DNA of 64,000 bases from Sarocladium kiliense (GCA_030734395.1 JAUZTG010000048.1:1-64000), one strand, 5' to 3'; shown: positions 33,842 to 46,603, numbered from the stretch's first letter. Translations and numbers: made by a program. The notes: generated from the letters alone by a model not told the origin.

Positions 33842-34431
33842 CTATGCTTGGACAAAGCCACAGCCCGTCTTTCCGTCAGCCTCTGCAACCAGCACAGCAG
33901 AGCAAGCGCCCGTGGTGCTCCCTTGTCTCCCGGCACAGCAGCCCGATGCACAGTCAGCATCTGAGAAGCACTGTCCAGTGATGAACTGGGAGCCATTCCC
34001 AGTGCCAACATTCTCTGCGCCGGCTGCGCCATTGTCAACTCCTGCAGGTGCCTCACCACCAGCACCCGCATTCTCTTCCTCCAGATCAGCAGCCGGAGGC
34101 GGTGCTTGACCGCCATCGCCTCCAAAACCACAGCCAGTCTTGCCTTGTGCATTGCCAACGGCGGGTCCCGAGCAGATACCGCCGCCATTGAGGCCGGCAC
34201 AGCAGCCACTTCCACAGTCGGCGTTGCTCAAGCACGCGCCTGTGATGAACTGCAAACCTTGGCCATTGCCGATGTTTGCATCACCGGCAGGATCCGTCGT
34301 GAGTTGTGGGCTTGGAAGGGCGTGAGCAACAGCTGCCACTAGATTTGCAAGGTCAGTCTATGATTTGGTCATGGTTGTGGCTAGTTCCTTTACTTACGTG
34401 CCAGGAAAATCGCGGAAGTGAATTTGACCAT
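33842..34431 (-). CDS. Small secreted protein with two six-cysteine tandem repeats (biotrophy-associated secreted protein 2-like)
   Basis: Two exons (34431-34398, 34338-33842) give 176 residues. The signal peptide MVKFTSAIFLALAAVAHA is split by the intron. The mature protein has two repeats of about 48 residues, each QFITG-C-x5-C-x3-CCAG-C-GKTGCGF with six cysteines, joined by a Gly/Ala/Glu-rich linker. The repeat resembles proteins annotated as Magnaporthe biotrophy-associated secreted protein 2, known from plant infection. Homologues are also common in saprotrophs, so an effector role is only a possibility. A TATAAGAG box near 34575 and donor GTAAGT support the model. Confidence 0.72.
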
Positions 34432-35287
34432 GATGATGGATGTTTCCAGAACAGGACGTCGGAAGTAGTATTTGAGGGGATTCTAGTAGATGATTCGAGA
34501 TCGACAGAGTTGGTGATCTCAATTGAGTTGTTCTAATAACTCATCTGCTTCCTCCATCAGCGGCAATGAGCTGCTCTTATATGTCTACATGGAAGGATTC
34601 GTCTGAAGCTCTCGTCCGACGTGAGCTTGGTCCCATGTAATGCCTTGTCCTGTCTATTCGGGAGCCCACGGTCAGATGCGCATCACTATGGGCACTCGTG
34701 TCTCACGTACGAAGCGTCGTGAGTCGCAGGTTCTGGAGGGTTCTTACCAATGTCATCCTTGGGTCGGCCGCTAGCAAGGTGTAAGTTGCCGCCGAGCCTC
34801 GTTTCGAAGATCCCGACCCCTGATCGCCCGTGTCGCGCCAACGTTTGGAAACTCTGGGGCTGCGTGTGCCAAACATGATCGACAAGAACACACAAGAACG
34901 CAGTTTTCTAGAAAGCAAGCCTCTGCGGGGAGGATGGGGTCTACGGTTTCCTGCCTAGAACTAGAGGCTGCGAATTCAGGCCGTGGCGTCGGGTCTGACA
35001 GCTCCCGTCCGAATCGGCCGTCCCACATTCTCCGACATGTCACACGATAGACTGTTTTGAGAGCTGGACATGGTTCGTCCAAAAGAAAAAGGGGCCTTGA
35101 CAATAACTCTGCACTTGACATCTATTTACGCGATGAGAGCGGGCCACCACGAAGTCTACAGGATAGCACTGGCCAGAGAGACTGACGCGACGCATGACGA
35201 AGGATCTCGGGACAACAATGAACCGGTCCAATTACGACCATCACGACGACGAAGATCCCCCTAGAACTAGATCACATTTGCAGGAGC
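34432..35287. other. Intergenic, no gene
   Basis: Promoter of the secreted repeat protein, then sequence with only short domain-free frames. Confidence 0.4.
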
Positions 35288-35673
35288 TTATCTTCCGGGG
35301 CTTTCGCTTTGGCTCACCAGGCTGCCAACCGTGGCGCTGACGGCACCAAGTTTGTGATCAGTTGCTTGATTGCCAGAGTCGAGCCGCGCAAGCAAAGGAT
35401 CGAAGCTCTTTATGGATTTAGATAACTCTTACTTACATACTACCTGAAAATCTGGTTTTCCGCGGGGATCCAGTTGGACTTTTTGTATTCAGTTGCGTGA
35501 TAGCTGCCAGCGGGCCAATAGAATTCGATGGCACTTCGCATTTGGCTTTCTGCTCCGAATAAGCTGCCTCGCACGACCCCAATCTTGCTGAATGGTCGTC
35601 CCTCTGGCGCTGTGAAGAGGTTAAACTTGGCCCTGATACAGCCCTGCAACCCCTGGCCTTTCAGATTGGCTCT
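35288..35673 (-). CDS. Unidentified protein fragment, two possible exons
   Basis: A minus-strand frame open from 35673 to 35444 reads GLQGCIRAKFNLFTAPEGRP, then FYWPAGSYHATEYKKSNWIP. It looks like real protein by composition. A possible donor (CAG/GTAGTATG) and acceptor at 35406 join it in frame to a 39-codon end starting SFDPLLARLDSGNQ, but the implied intron is only 38 bases. Upstream there is a TAG in frame and no ATG, so either a 5' exon was missed or this is a remnant. I do not recognise the family. Confidence 0.3.
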
Positions 35674-35951
35674 CTATTCAGTCGAAACCCCTCAGAACCT
35701 ATTATTGAATGCGACAGAGACGAATCATGACCTGCATATGTACATCGAGCCACACATCCAGAGAGAACAAACTCTGGCCTCGTGGGAGAGGCACACTGTA
35801 GAGCTACGATTCAACGAAATTTGGCGGACATGATCACCATTAAATATCGAAAGATGCAAGCCGATTGAGTGAATTCAAGACGAATTCTTTAATTTTGTGA
35901 CGTTCTGAACGTGTTGGAGTGCTCAGAACTTCGCAACTTAATGTCTTGAAG

Positions 35952-37219
35952 CTAAGCAACCGATGCTTCGATAACAGATGTAGTTCCAATATCCGGGCGC
36001 AGAATTCTGTCGATCTTGAATCCAGCCCGACCCAGCAGCTGATGCCACTCGGACTCTGACCTCTCTTGTCCATCAATGGAAGTCATCATCATGAGGTCCA
36101 CTTGCGCTTCTACCAGCCCGGCATTCACATCTGGAAGGACGAAATCGACAATAAGCAGACTCGAACGGACAGGATCCATGGCTAGCCTGGTGGCTCCCAG
36201 AATTTGAAGGGCCTTCTCATCGTTCCAGTCGTGCAAGATTCGACGCATGTGGTAATACCGGGCGCCCTTCACAGGCTGTTCATTGAAGAAGTCATGAGCA
36301 TGAGCCTCGAATCCGATAGCTTGGGACTTGGTTCGATCGAGCGCATCAATGCTCTTGGGCAGGTCTTGTAAGATGAATCTCCCCCTCAGGTTGGGGTAGC
36401 GCTGCTTGATGGACTCGATTGTCTGCCCAAACCCTCCACCGACATCCACCAAGGCCACCTGATCATCAGTAGCTTCGAATTCTTCTGCCGCATCTGAGAA
36501 CGGATATGGTGGGATCATCTCAGGCGGGAAATTATCTTGTATGCTCATGGCGGTGTCAAAGGTAGCGCTGTACTCGGGGTGGGAGGCCATGTACGCCCAG
36601 GCAGGCTCGCCGTTCACTTGCATCCAGACGTTATCCTCATCGCTTTGCCAGCTAGTCTTATAATCGTGTCTCTTCAGCCATTCAGGAAACTCTGCATATG
36701 TCTGCATTCGCGTATCGAAATGGGCGATAAGCCACGCCCTGAAGGCTGGGATCGTAGAGTGCTGTGATAGAGGAGTTGCCTGCCATTGATCCTCTGCATC
36801 CTGTTTGAGCCAGCCAAGGGCGGTCACCATGCGAAGAACACGTTTCAACAGGCGGCGGTCGGCACTTGTAGCTTGGACAAGATCGTCCAGAGACTGGGCC
36901 TGAGGAGCGACAAGCTCGAAGATCTTGAGGTCCAGTGCAATTCTAACCGCCATGTATTGCACTGGCTGTGCCGCCGAAGAGTATCGATTAGCCAAGATAA
37001 TGTTGTGTAGAGCGCATCGTTGAATGAACTTACCAAACCAATAAAGCCAATCAATGAGAAAGCTGGCCCATGAGCAGTGGCAGCAGTGGCTTGATTGAGC
37101 GCTACCAGCTCGGCTTGTGCTCTGGCAAGTGATCGGGCATCTGATGCAGCATAAACAGCCTCGAAGGCGGAGTTCACTTCAGCTTGAAGCTGCTTGAGTC
37201 GTGCAATGTCCTCAGCCAT
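35952..37219 (-). CDS. SAM-dependent O-methyltransferase (family 2, COMT type)
   Basis: Two exons (37219-37034, 36965-35952) give 399 residues. The N-terminal dimerisation helices are followed by PVQYMAVRIALDLKIFELV at the splice junction. The SAM motif VDVGGGFGQT lies near residue 217 and HDWNDEKA near residue 295, with the catalytic His in RRILHDW. The family methylates phenolic hydroxyls of polyketides, flavonoids and other aromatics. There is no neighbouring synthase; the next gene on the same strand is a sugar-porter transporter. A TATATAAA box at 37332-37339 is 113 bases before the ATG. Confidence 0.88.
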
Positions 37220-37331
37220 ATTGTGGACGTGAGCTACTGAACGAACGTGGATATTGCAGGTATGATATTGTATCGTATTCAATGTCAAGTTGAATGATCT
37301 ACTTCCGTCGTCTAGATGATGCGCCTACTGC

Positions 37332-37339
37332 TTTATATA
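37332..37339 (-). promoter_or_regulatory. TATA box of the O-methyltransferase gene
   Basis: TATATAAA on the minus strand, placing the transcription start near 37305 and giving a leader of about 85 bases before the ATG at 37219. Confidence 0.4.
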
Positions 37340-38026
37340 CTTCAAAACGGAGACTGATATTACCATCGGGCACAGCTCTCTTCTGTGGCGCCAGGGAAGA
37401 TAACCATGCCACTTATACAGGAGCATCGCGGCGCATACTGGTTGACGATTCCAGACCGTCGGGCCATTGTGTAATTGTAGGAAAACATAAGCACTAAGTC
37501 CTTATCAGGCAAGTTCTGCAACGCTCCAGGCGAGTGGGTTGGGTGTTCCAGCGCTGAGGAACTATGGATGTCAGCTTACATTTTGGTTGCTCAGCTCGGA
37601 CTATGTTATCCCACTCATGGCATGCGTATTCATGGACACCGTACGAAGTTCAGAGCAGGGGGCGTAATTGGCCACTCCGATCCAAGAGATTCAGCTCACA
37701 TAAGCGGGAGACCTTGTTCCACCAAAGTCCCTCCTTTATGGGCACCTCTAACGATCCATAAGCTGCCTCTATTTAAGTTACCCGATGCATTTAGCGCGCG
37801 GCAGTCACGTCATCATCGTTGAGGACATGTGTATGGCCTATTGAAGTTGCCACTTCTCGAATCCTGGTATACGGATTGCAGATTGTAGCCAAGTCGCAGT
37901 TGAGGAACATGTGAGTGTGAGTTGCATTTTCACGCCTTGGCCTGATTACCGATGCCAGCAGCTACTACACATTTTCGTTCCATGAGAGCCTTGACTGCCT
38001 TGCAACCTTAAACGACCAGCGAATCT
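37340..38026. other. Intergenic, no gene
   Basis: Spacer upstream of the O-methyltransferase and 3' of the sugar transporter. No supported frame. Confidence 0.4.
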
Positions 38027-40220
38027 CTAAACAGTCTGCGACTTCTCGCTTTCGCCCTTGGCATCCCGCTCTCGTGCGTCATGGTCCGAAGCGAACGCAA
38101 TCGACAGGCCGATATCGCGATGAACGTCCTGCATGCGCTCAAAGTCAGCATGAGCGGTGCCCTCACTCCCGAAAACGATGTCCTATCAGCTTTTTGGTTA
38201 GTTGACACATAAACAATATTGCAACGGATCAGACGCACCATCTCCTCCAGGGAGAGACGCTTCGTCTCGGGCACGACGAAATATACGAATGCTGCACCGA
38301 TATACGTCAAGATGCCGAACAGGATGTATGTGCCGTATGTGATGCTTTCGAGCATGTCCGGGGTAACCTGTCCCACGCTGGTTGCATTGTCAGTGGCTAC
38401 GTTTCGTCAAGGTCCAGCTCGGTAGGGTTACATAAAGTTATTCCTGTGCATCTTGTATCAGTACGACACTCTTTAACTGCGCGAAACTTTTGCAGATTAA
38501 CTTACATCCAGTTGCTTGAGGCTGAGATTGAGACACCATAGGTGCGAGTCGATAATGCTGAGTTGGTGTCAATGCATGTGGGCTCAAACAATGATGGTCT
38601 CCACTTACGCCAAATCTCAGCAATCAGAATCCAGGCGCTACACTGATATGAGCATCGCATTCCAAACGCTATTGCTTCAGCTGACTTACCAAGGGCCCCA
38701 AGAGTAACCAAAATGAATCACGAAGAGCCAGATCATGGAAACTGCGGCCCAACCAGCAGCGGCTTGTTGATCGAATTTGTCAATGTTTCGGGCCAGGATG
38801 ACGGCCACAATGATATGGCACGTAGCCATGCCGATAGCACCAACTATCAGTACTGGCTTGCGACCAACACGATCGATGTACAAGACCGCGGGAATGGTCG
38901 CGATCTAGGTAGGAATTGTTAGAGCCAGACATGGCTTTTGCGCGGCGTAATTCACATACAAACATCACGACACCGACCACACCTGTGGCGAGGAAGCTCG
39001 TCGTGTTTTCGCTGAGACCGAGCTGCTCGAAGATGAAAGGAGCATAGTAAAGGATGGCATTGATACCTGAGCGGAAGGTCAGCGCCTATAGCACCTCAAA
39101 GCTTGAAGCTAGGTAAGAGAAACATACCAGACCATTGTTGAAAGAACATTATACATGTGCCAACGATCACACGCATGAACATTGCTTTGGTTTTGAAAAG
39201 AGATCCAATCGCAACAAACTGAAGCTTGAACACATTTCGAGCTGTAGGCTCGCGAAGATGAGGGAATTTCTCTGCGATTGTCCTCTTCTCGAACAAGCTT
39301 TGAGCTGTGATCTCCATGAACTCAATTCGGACCAGCTCATGGTCCTCAGGAAGATCACGAAGATATGCGAGAACTCTGCGGGCGTCGTCGTTACGGCCAT
39401 GGTGCACTAGCCAACGCGGACTGAAAGGCATCCATATCATACCAATCAGCAGAACAACAGCCGGGGCAAGCTGCAGGCAGATAGGAATGAGCCACGCCGA
39501 GTTTTTCTGTCCGTCACCTGTGCCGCCAATGTACTGTGTTCCGTAGTTGATCCAAAATGAAATCATAATACCGAAAGTAATAGCCAATTGCTGAAGCGCT
39601 ACAAGGGCACCTCTGACTTCAGGTGGCGCGACCTCGGAATTGTAGAGCGGTACAATCATGCTTAGACCACCTAGGTTGACGTAAATATGTGTTCATACAG
39701 GTTCGTGTGAAGATGTCAATACTCACCAACACCAATACCGGTGATGAAGCGTCCAGCAAGCACCACCTCGTGTCCAGCGGCGATAGACGTGGTCTGAATG
39801 ATAACTCCAAGAATGAAGATAGATGTCATGATGAGAATCCCATATTTCCGAGACAGGTACTCGGCAATGAAACTGGAGGAGAGTGCACCGGTCCATGATC
39901 CGAGCTCCATGATCGAGGTAAGCCAGCCTCTGTTCGTAGCATTTTCAACATAACCATCCATATCTAGAAATAAGTGAGTCATTGGCCGCGTTAGAATGTC
40001 GAGTTCGCTCACGTTGCTCGAAGGACGGCATAGCCAGGATGCCACTGAACATGCCCTGATTGTAACCATAGAGTAACCCGCCTAGGCAGGCAAAAGCAGC
40101 AATACGAAAGACCTTGAAGTTCTTCAGAACAGCGCCAGGTCCCGATCGGCCCATCAGCGCCTGGCGGCGCTCCAGAGCGTGGTTGAAGGCTTCTGCCTGC
40201 ACATCGTTTGCCCCTGTCAT
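38027..40220 (-). CDS. Sugar-porter family MFS transporter, ten exons with a 12-base exon
   Basis: Exons 40220-40013, 39963-39727, 39670-39128, 39066-38960, 38904-38690, 38637-38609, 38557-38506, 38443-38432, 38377-38239 and 38182-38027 join in phase to 565 residues. Sugar-porter signatures appear in order: GGLLYGYNQGMFSG in segment 1, GRFITGIGVGGLSM, PLYNSEVAPPEVRGALVALQ, SPRWLV, FFQQWSGINAILYYAP, DRVGRKP, GPCAWILIAEIWPLSTR and PETKRLSLEEM. The acceptor GTGTAG before CAWIL was chosen because it keeps the GPCAW motif. The 12-base exon supplies NNFI between SSNWM and VGQV. Hexose or related polyol uptake at the plasma membrane is expected; the actual substrate is unknown. Confidence 0.9.
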
Positions 40221-42249
40221 ATTGTTGATAGGCAATCCAGTGTCTTGACGGTCAAGGTCTACAAATACAACTGGGGAAACGTCCTCGAGTTTTGTAGCAT
40301 GCAGGCCGAGCGAAAGTTATATACTTCATCCGCGGTCCCTACGAGGACTAAGCGCTCATTAGCAAGAAGTACAACATCGATGATCATATTACCAGGATTC
40401 CAGCCATTCCTTGTCTTCTCTCCGAAGCTTGTGCCCAGAGGTCTGAAGACTACAAGGTTCTTCCGCGTGTTGATTCGCCAAGCCGTTCATGTCCAGGGTT
40501 AGAGGTTGCGGCCACGGCACAGAAGGGGCTTTACAGGACTCTGATTCACGAGCCACTTTGGCGACTCTGAGTAAATATTCAGGCTAAAGGAAGAAACACT
40601 CGGTCCGATGATGAGTAAATACTTGGTACTCTGACGCGTACGAATCGCATAGAGGCTGGGCAAGGCTGGGCACTGCGTGCACACTAGGATCAACGTCGGG
40701 AATCGCTTGGCGTGAAACAGCTCGGTAGCGCTGACATAGAAATGGCGGAGTTGAAGCTCTCAAACTCAGCCATGAGATAATGCTCCTTTCTGCAGGTCTA
40801 CTATTGAGCTTCTGTAGACTCCCGGTAGAACGTTCAAGAGGCGTCGTGATCTTGATGCTGACTGTGCTGCTTCAGGCAGCATCAAGTATAGGTCGTACAG
40901 AATGCATTTCTGGTAGACAAAGCAAGAGTCTACCTTGCTGCTCATTATCAATGGTGACGAAGCTGAGCCACGCCGCGAAAAGGGAATTGGGCGCCATTAT
41001 CTACCTTAGGTAGCCTTACATTTGGGACTTGGTAACTCAAATGCCGCCCAGCGTGCGCGGGGGCAGAAAATGGTGTGAATACAGGGATGTAGCTCGTCTA
41101 GACCGTCCGTGAAGCAATACCTGGGAATAGATATTCGTAAGCGTGTTGCCTTGACATATTATGCACAGCAGAATGCTTCGCTTGGAGCCTCAACATTGGG
41201 CACAGCGTATCAACAATGTCTGCTTTCTTTGCAACCCCCAGGAATCCAGTCGCGCCCGGTTGTGTTCTTTCCGTCGGATATTTCTGGTCTTGGCAGGAGG
41301 AGAAACCCCGGTGATCTGGATAGCTCGCTGGGTCCGGAGGTCCATCGGGCGGTATTGTTGCTCAGATTCTGCAAACGGCCTATCCTCTGGGCAGTCGTAA
41401 GCCTCCGCGACCCCCGTTGCGAAGACGGATTATCCCAATGCGAGAGGTCCAGCGCAACCATTAAATTCTGGGTGTATGCTCTATTTATCCGTCCATGTTA
41501 CTAAGAAAGACGCATCGCTTCATCACAGCTCCGAACCTCATTACAAAAGGCAGCACATAAGGTTAGTGTGAGAGCATTTATTCTTCCCCTAGCTGGTCAA
41601 TATTCCCTGTCTGGATATCTCCCGATTGTCCAGGGGATGGTGAGGAAGAGTACCAGATCTCGTTTGTTGAGGAGAGCCGATCGCAGATCGCGGGGAGCTG
41701 GGATGCCTGCGTCCAGAGTTTGAAGGTTTACTATGTATATAAGGACCCTCAAGCCAGTACCATGCCCGGACCTAACCTGTGCTCAAATAAGTAGGTGCCA
41801 TTCCGCTTCCATCATACAGCAATTGTCCAAGGTAGTCTCTCTGTCTGGTTGGCAGAGACAACACGCGCGAGATAAGTGCAGCAGTCTCTGGTAGGTGAAA
41901 ATAATACTAATCAATTTCGGGCTCCTTCAGACTGTGTCAAACTCATGGTACATGGCGGCGACCTCTACCGACCAATTTAAACACTCTTGTCAACAAAAGG
42001 TCGGCGAACGATCAACCCTAACCCTGCCCGAAATCGGCGGCCCCAAGAAAGTGACGCCGTTGAATTTCATCCGCGGGTCGCGACTCCCAACCTCGGCCAC
42101 AGCACTCCAGCTCCAACTCCTCCTGCGCCGCGGCTCCAACACAGACTTCTCGGTCGGAAATCGCATTTCAAGCTACAAGCTTGTTCCGACGCGTAGAAGC
42201 TGACTTGCGCGGCGGTCGTGCCAACCCACAGTGCCGCCACATCGTCACA
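40221..42249. other. Two-kilobase intergenic region between divergent transporter and citrate-carrier genes
   Basis: Only domain-free frames are seen. A CCTTAGGTAGCCTTA palindromic cluster lies near 41005. The last 250 bases, CT-rich, are the likely leader of the citrate carrier gene. Confidence 0.4.
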
Positions 42250-43454
42250 ATGGCGTCGAGTCCTCAGGGCCCGGCCGACCCTCAAAAGAAGACGACCCCA
42301 ACGGCACTGCGATCAGTCATCGCTGGTTCAACAGCCGGTGCCATAGAAATTGGTGAGTCTCAAGACCCTTCCGAAAAGGCTTTCCATGTTTTAAGTCAAT
42401 ATGCTGACCTGGCTACTCTGTCTCTAGCCATCACTTACCCAGCCGAATGTATGTCATCATTTTGCTCTCAACATCGGTCAACGAACCGCCCTGTCGGTCC
42501 GTGGCGCATATGTTCTAGGTACTCACAATCTATTAGTTGCGAAAACTCGCTCGCAGCTCAATCGTCGCCTGGCAGAAGGCAAGAAGCTTCCATGGCCGCC
42601 ATTCGGCAAGCAGTGGTATGCCGGATGCACTACACTGATCATTGGCAATTCAGCCAAGGCTGGTATCCGTATGTACTCATGGGGCTCGATGCAATGTATG
42701 GCTTTCTTTTCTTTGCTAACGGCTGCAATGACCAGGCTTCGTGGCCTTTGATCAGTACAAGAGCCTCCTTGCGGATGAGAATGGCAAACTGTCAGGACCC
42801 AAGACGGTTCTTGCCGGCTTTGGAGCTGGTGTGACCGAGTCTCTCCTTGCGGTGACACCGACCGAAAGCATCAAGACAACACTGTATGTCATGAAGCCAT
42901 TTTCCTATTTGCTTCATGCAAGACGATGGGATGGCTGACCCCAACTTGACAGAATCGACGACCGCAAGTCTGCGAACCCACGAATGCGCGGCTTCCTGCA
43001 TGCCGTTCCGATCATCGCTCGCGAGCGAGGCCTCCGCGGCTTCTTCCAGGGTTTTGTTCCCACGACAGCACGACAAGCAGCCAACAGCGCAACTCGATTT
43101 GGTTCGTACACGTTCCTGAAGCAAATGGCTGAGTCCTACACGGCGCCTGGAGAGAAGCTGGGTGCAGTGGGCACCTTTGCGATGGGAGGCCTGGCTGGTC
43201 TCATCACTGTGTACGTGACACAACCCTTGGACACAATTAAGACCCGAATGCAGAGTATCGAGGCTCAGCGGACCTATGGCAACTCGTTCCGTTGCGCGGC
43301 ACTCATCTTCAAGCAAGAGGGTGTTCTCACTTTTTGGAGCGGAGCATTGCCACGACTCGCGAGATTAGTACTCAGTGGCGGGATAGTCTTCACGCTGTAC
43401 GAGAAGAGCATGGACATGATGAACCGGCTGGACCCGGAGATGAAGTACATCTAG
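42250..43454 (+). CDS. ctp1: Mitochondrial tricarboxylate (citrate) transport protein
   Basis: Five exons (42250-42352, 42428-42448, 42537-42668, 42736-42883, 42953-43454) give 301 residues, the usual carrier length. The three Px(D/E)xx(K/R) repeats are YPAEFAKTR, TPTESIKTT and QPLDTIKTR. The sequence GNSAKAGIRFVAFDQYKSLL, reading through splice junctions, matches fungal citrate carriers. It exchanges mitochondrial citrate for malate across the inner membrane and supplies cytosolic acetyl-CoA for lipid and polyketide synthesis. Exon 2 is only 21 bases. The symbol follows the yeast orthologue. Confidence 0.9.
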
Positions 43455-44637
43455 AACTGTCTAGGCAGTAGTCCGACACAATAGACACGAATCCCTCGCC
43501 GGTCAATACAGTCAAGAATCGTCGAGAGTCGCTATATCAGTATTCCCTGCGCTACTGCTCCCATACGTAACTGCGAACAGAACTTGATCGTGATCGTGCG
43601 CATTCTTCGAGCGCCAAGCATTCTTGCTGTCGTTCCCCCAGCCAGCCATCACACTCAATCACATCTGCCGATTGCAGACAGAACCTCAGCCTTTGCACGA
43701 TTTCAAGAGCCAATCTAGATCGATCATAGAAAAGCGCTTGCAAGTGCTTAGTACAGACTATGTTGCCGTCCTGGCCAAGTTGGAAGTTAAATGTGGATGG
43801 GATTAAAAATAGAGCCCACGCAACGTCGTCATCGCCGACGTCGGCACTGAGCCGGCACTTGGACTGCATGCGCGTCCTACTGTAACGTGCAAAATGATGT
43901 GTCGGGTTCGCAGTTCATGGACCAAGTATCTTACTGGTTCAGCCTCTTCCTTCTTTCACGATCCAAGACCATCGTGACCGCTGAAAGCCACACTATCGAT
44001 CGTCTGGCTATCGATTCGCACGCACCAGCGCCAGCTTCAGCACAGCCCCTCACGCTGACGTTGTCACTTCGCCTCCAACAGCACCTTTCACGCGTCGAAT
44101 AAGTGTATCACGAATTCTTAGCATTGCGATCATCCAAAAGGCTCATCGGCCTTCGCGTCCATTTCACGTCGACTGTCTCACATTCAGCGTCTTCTCAGCA
44201 CATGGCTTCGTCATAATACTCCCTAGTCAGGAGCATCCTGTGCACACTGCGTCGACTTACGAGGCCTTTCGGCAGCCCAACAGTAGGCCCAAACCTTGCA
44301 CCACCACAGCCCCCTGCACACAGATAGTAGATACTTTCACCTCGATCGACCTGGAATCTCGTCTTGATCACAACACTCAACTTGATCTTCCTCGGGCTAC
44401 TGGTAGCGGACTTCTTCTACCCAAAAGCTCGCCACCGCTTCCTAAGATCAACAGGATCACACACCCCTCTCGTTTCGAAGTCGTGGATCGCCGTCTTTGC
44501 TCGACCGATTCAATGCTCCCTTGAGCTTTCCGGATCGCTTTTCTTCTTTCCTTCAGGCATCCTGTCTTTGGGAACATTGTTGATCCTCCGGCGCTTGACG
44601 CTTGTCGCATCGGATCCGTGGCAATCTATCAAGTGCA
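43455..44637. other. Intergenic, no gene
   Basis: 3' flank of the citrate carrier, then a CT-rich probable promoter/leader of the 573-residue gene. No domain-bearing frame. Confidence 0.4.
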
Positions 44638-46415
44638 ATGGAGGCTCGCTCGCTATCCTCGCTCAACTTTCTGGCCGCCAACCCCCCTCAGTATCCCACC
44701 AAACCCAGCGAGGAAAAGCTCGACTCGCTTACTTTGTACATTCTGCGTGTACCTGGCACAAGGGGTATGGTGTGCCGGCTTCTCATTAGTTTGATGCCGT
44801 CCAAAGCTAACAGCAAGCAGACGTGTTTCTTTCACCCTTCAAACCACAGCTCAAGAGTGTCACTGCAGAGGATATAGCATCTTCCCTCTACTACGTTCAT
44901 CTCAGAGATACTCTTGAAGGGTGTTCACAAACTCGGGCAGAAGAAATTTCTCACGAGCGCAGTTCTTCACAACCAAATATCGCTCGCAAACCCCTGCCAT
45001 CCACAGCCCGGCCCCATACGCCAGACAGTCCTCCACGGGTCCCTCAAGTTCCAGCGCCATCAATATCTACTCAATACGAACCTGATCCCGTTCATCATGA
45101 AACGTCAAGCGGCCACCAGATGAAAGGATCACCACTCGGCCGGATAGTTACACCAGCACAGCTGCCCAGTACTAGTGATCCCGCTCGGGTGCCGGCTCGT
45201 AAGCCTCTTGGTCCGAGACCAATGGCCAGCAGTCCGACAGCATTCCATGATCAACAGCACACGTTATCAATAGGCAGAGATGATCCGCTTGCGGTGCTGC
45301 CACGGCCGCAAACTCAAGGGACAGGCGTCCACGGTCGCTTCTCCGCAGAACATGGAAGTCTGCCTGGTCCTCCGCTGGATGGCTCTACATGGTCCGGTAC
45401 TTTCAGCCTTGACCTGATTCGTCGGGACCGGAGCTCGGGGGGGCAATGGAATGTTGCAAGAATATCCTGCCAAGGAACAGCAATATTGGAGCTCTCAGAA
45501 AGCGCAGGCTGGAGACGATCACCCTCCCCCAGCAAGCAAGGTCCGCGTCCCGTCATTGACATAAGTATTGAAAACTCAGGCTACGCAAAGTTTCGCAACA
45601 TCCCTTTACCGAGCGTCGTGGAGGCCGGGCCAGCAGCTATCATGTCAGCATTGGCCGAACGTGACTCCGGGCGGTCTTCAGACCACTCCTCCAACCTGTC
45701 CCTTCCTTTCCCTGGGGATGGAAGTGCAGCATTAGCTGACCCTTTTCGCGGAAGTCATTTTACGCGACAGGTCACAATGGGCTACACCAAGAGTTGGACG
45801 GCGAGTGTCAAAGAGAAACTGCAAAAGCTTGAGGTCGAGGCAAAGTCCAGGGCGCGGAGGGGACACCGACGAGACGACAGCGCAACGTCATGGGATTCGT
45901 TCGAACAAAAGAGTTCTCTACCTGATACGGGGTCAGAGGGCATGCGACCATGTGGGTACACCTTCACAAGCCCGTGGAACGGTCGCTGCGATTTTCGAAC
46001 AGGGAATGGCGGTCGAACTCTCCGTTTGACACATGCACTTGACAACGGAGGTGCCAATGAGTCACCACCGGCCGATGTTGCGGTAGTAAGTGAGCTGCGT
46101 TTCAATCTCCCCACCTCCGAAGTCATCGCGGGCACAGCGCACCCTAGAGATTCACAGCTCCTGAGTCACTTTGGTAATGCTCTTCGGACACGCGCTCGAA
46201 GTGATCCTTACCGTAATGATGGTGAATTTGACGACACTGAGCACCATCCGCGATTCGACCTAAGCCTCGGCAAGGAGCGTGCCGGCGGTGGGAGGCGGGG
46301 GAACAGGGCGAAGATGGGGAAACTTATAATAACAAATGAGGGCCTGAAGATGTTGGATCTAGTGGTTGCCGCAAATATAGGTGTGTGGTGGGAGACATGG
46401 GAAAAGAGCTTTTGA
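44638..46415 (+). CDS. Protein of unknown function, 573 residues
   Basis: Two exons (44638-44764, 44821-46415). The short first exon gives MEARSLSSLNFLAANPPQYP and LYILRVPGTR. The junction continues DVFLSPFKPQ and AEDIASSLYYVHL, a compact conserved-looking N-terminus. Residues about 75-190 are low-complexity and Pro/Ser-rich. A second structured region begins GSTWSGTFSLDLIRRD and includes a Trp/Cys-containing stretch up to the C-terminus (LIITNEGLKMLDLVVAANIGVWWETW). There is no signal peptide; the C-terminal hydrophobic stretch is short. The layout fits a conserved ascomycete protein without an assigned role. I do not recognise a named domain. Confidence 0.75.
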
Positions 46416-46603
46416 TCTTGAGCGTTGCATGGTTAGGCGTTCAGGCGATTGACATCGAACGGAGATACCCACATCAACTCGCATTATGAATGCAACATGA
46501 CGAGCTTAGTGAGTCCATTTGCAAATGTGTAGTTCATGAAGTTACACGGAGATTGGAAAGTTAGCATCTGGATTGCTGATGATGTCGTCGATGACAAGAC
46601 CCC

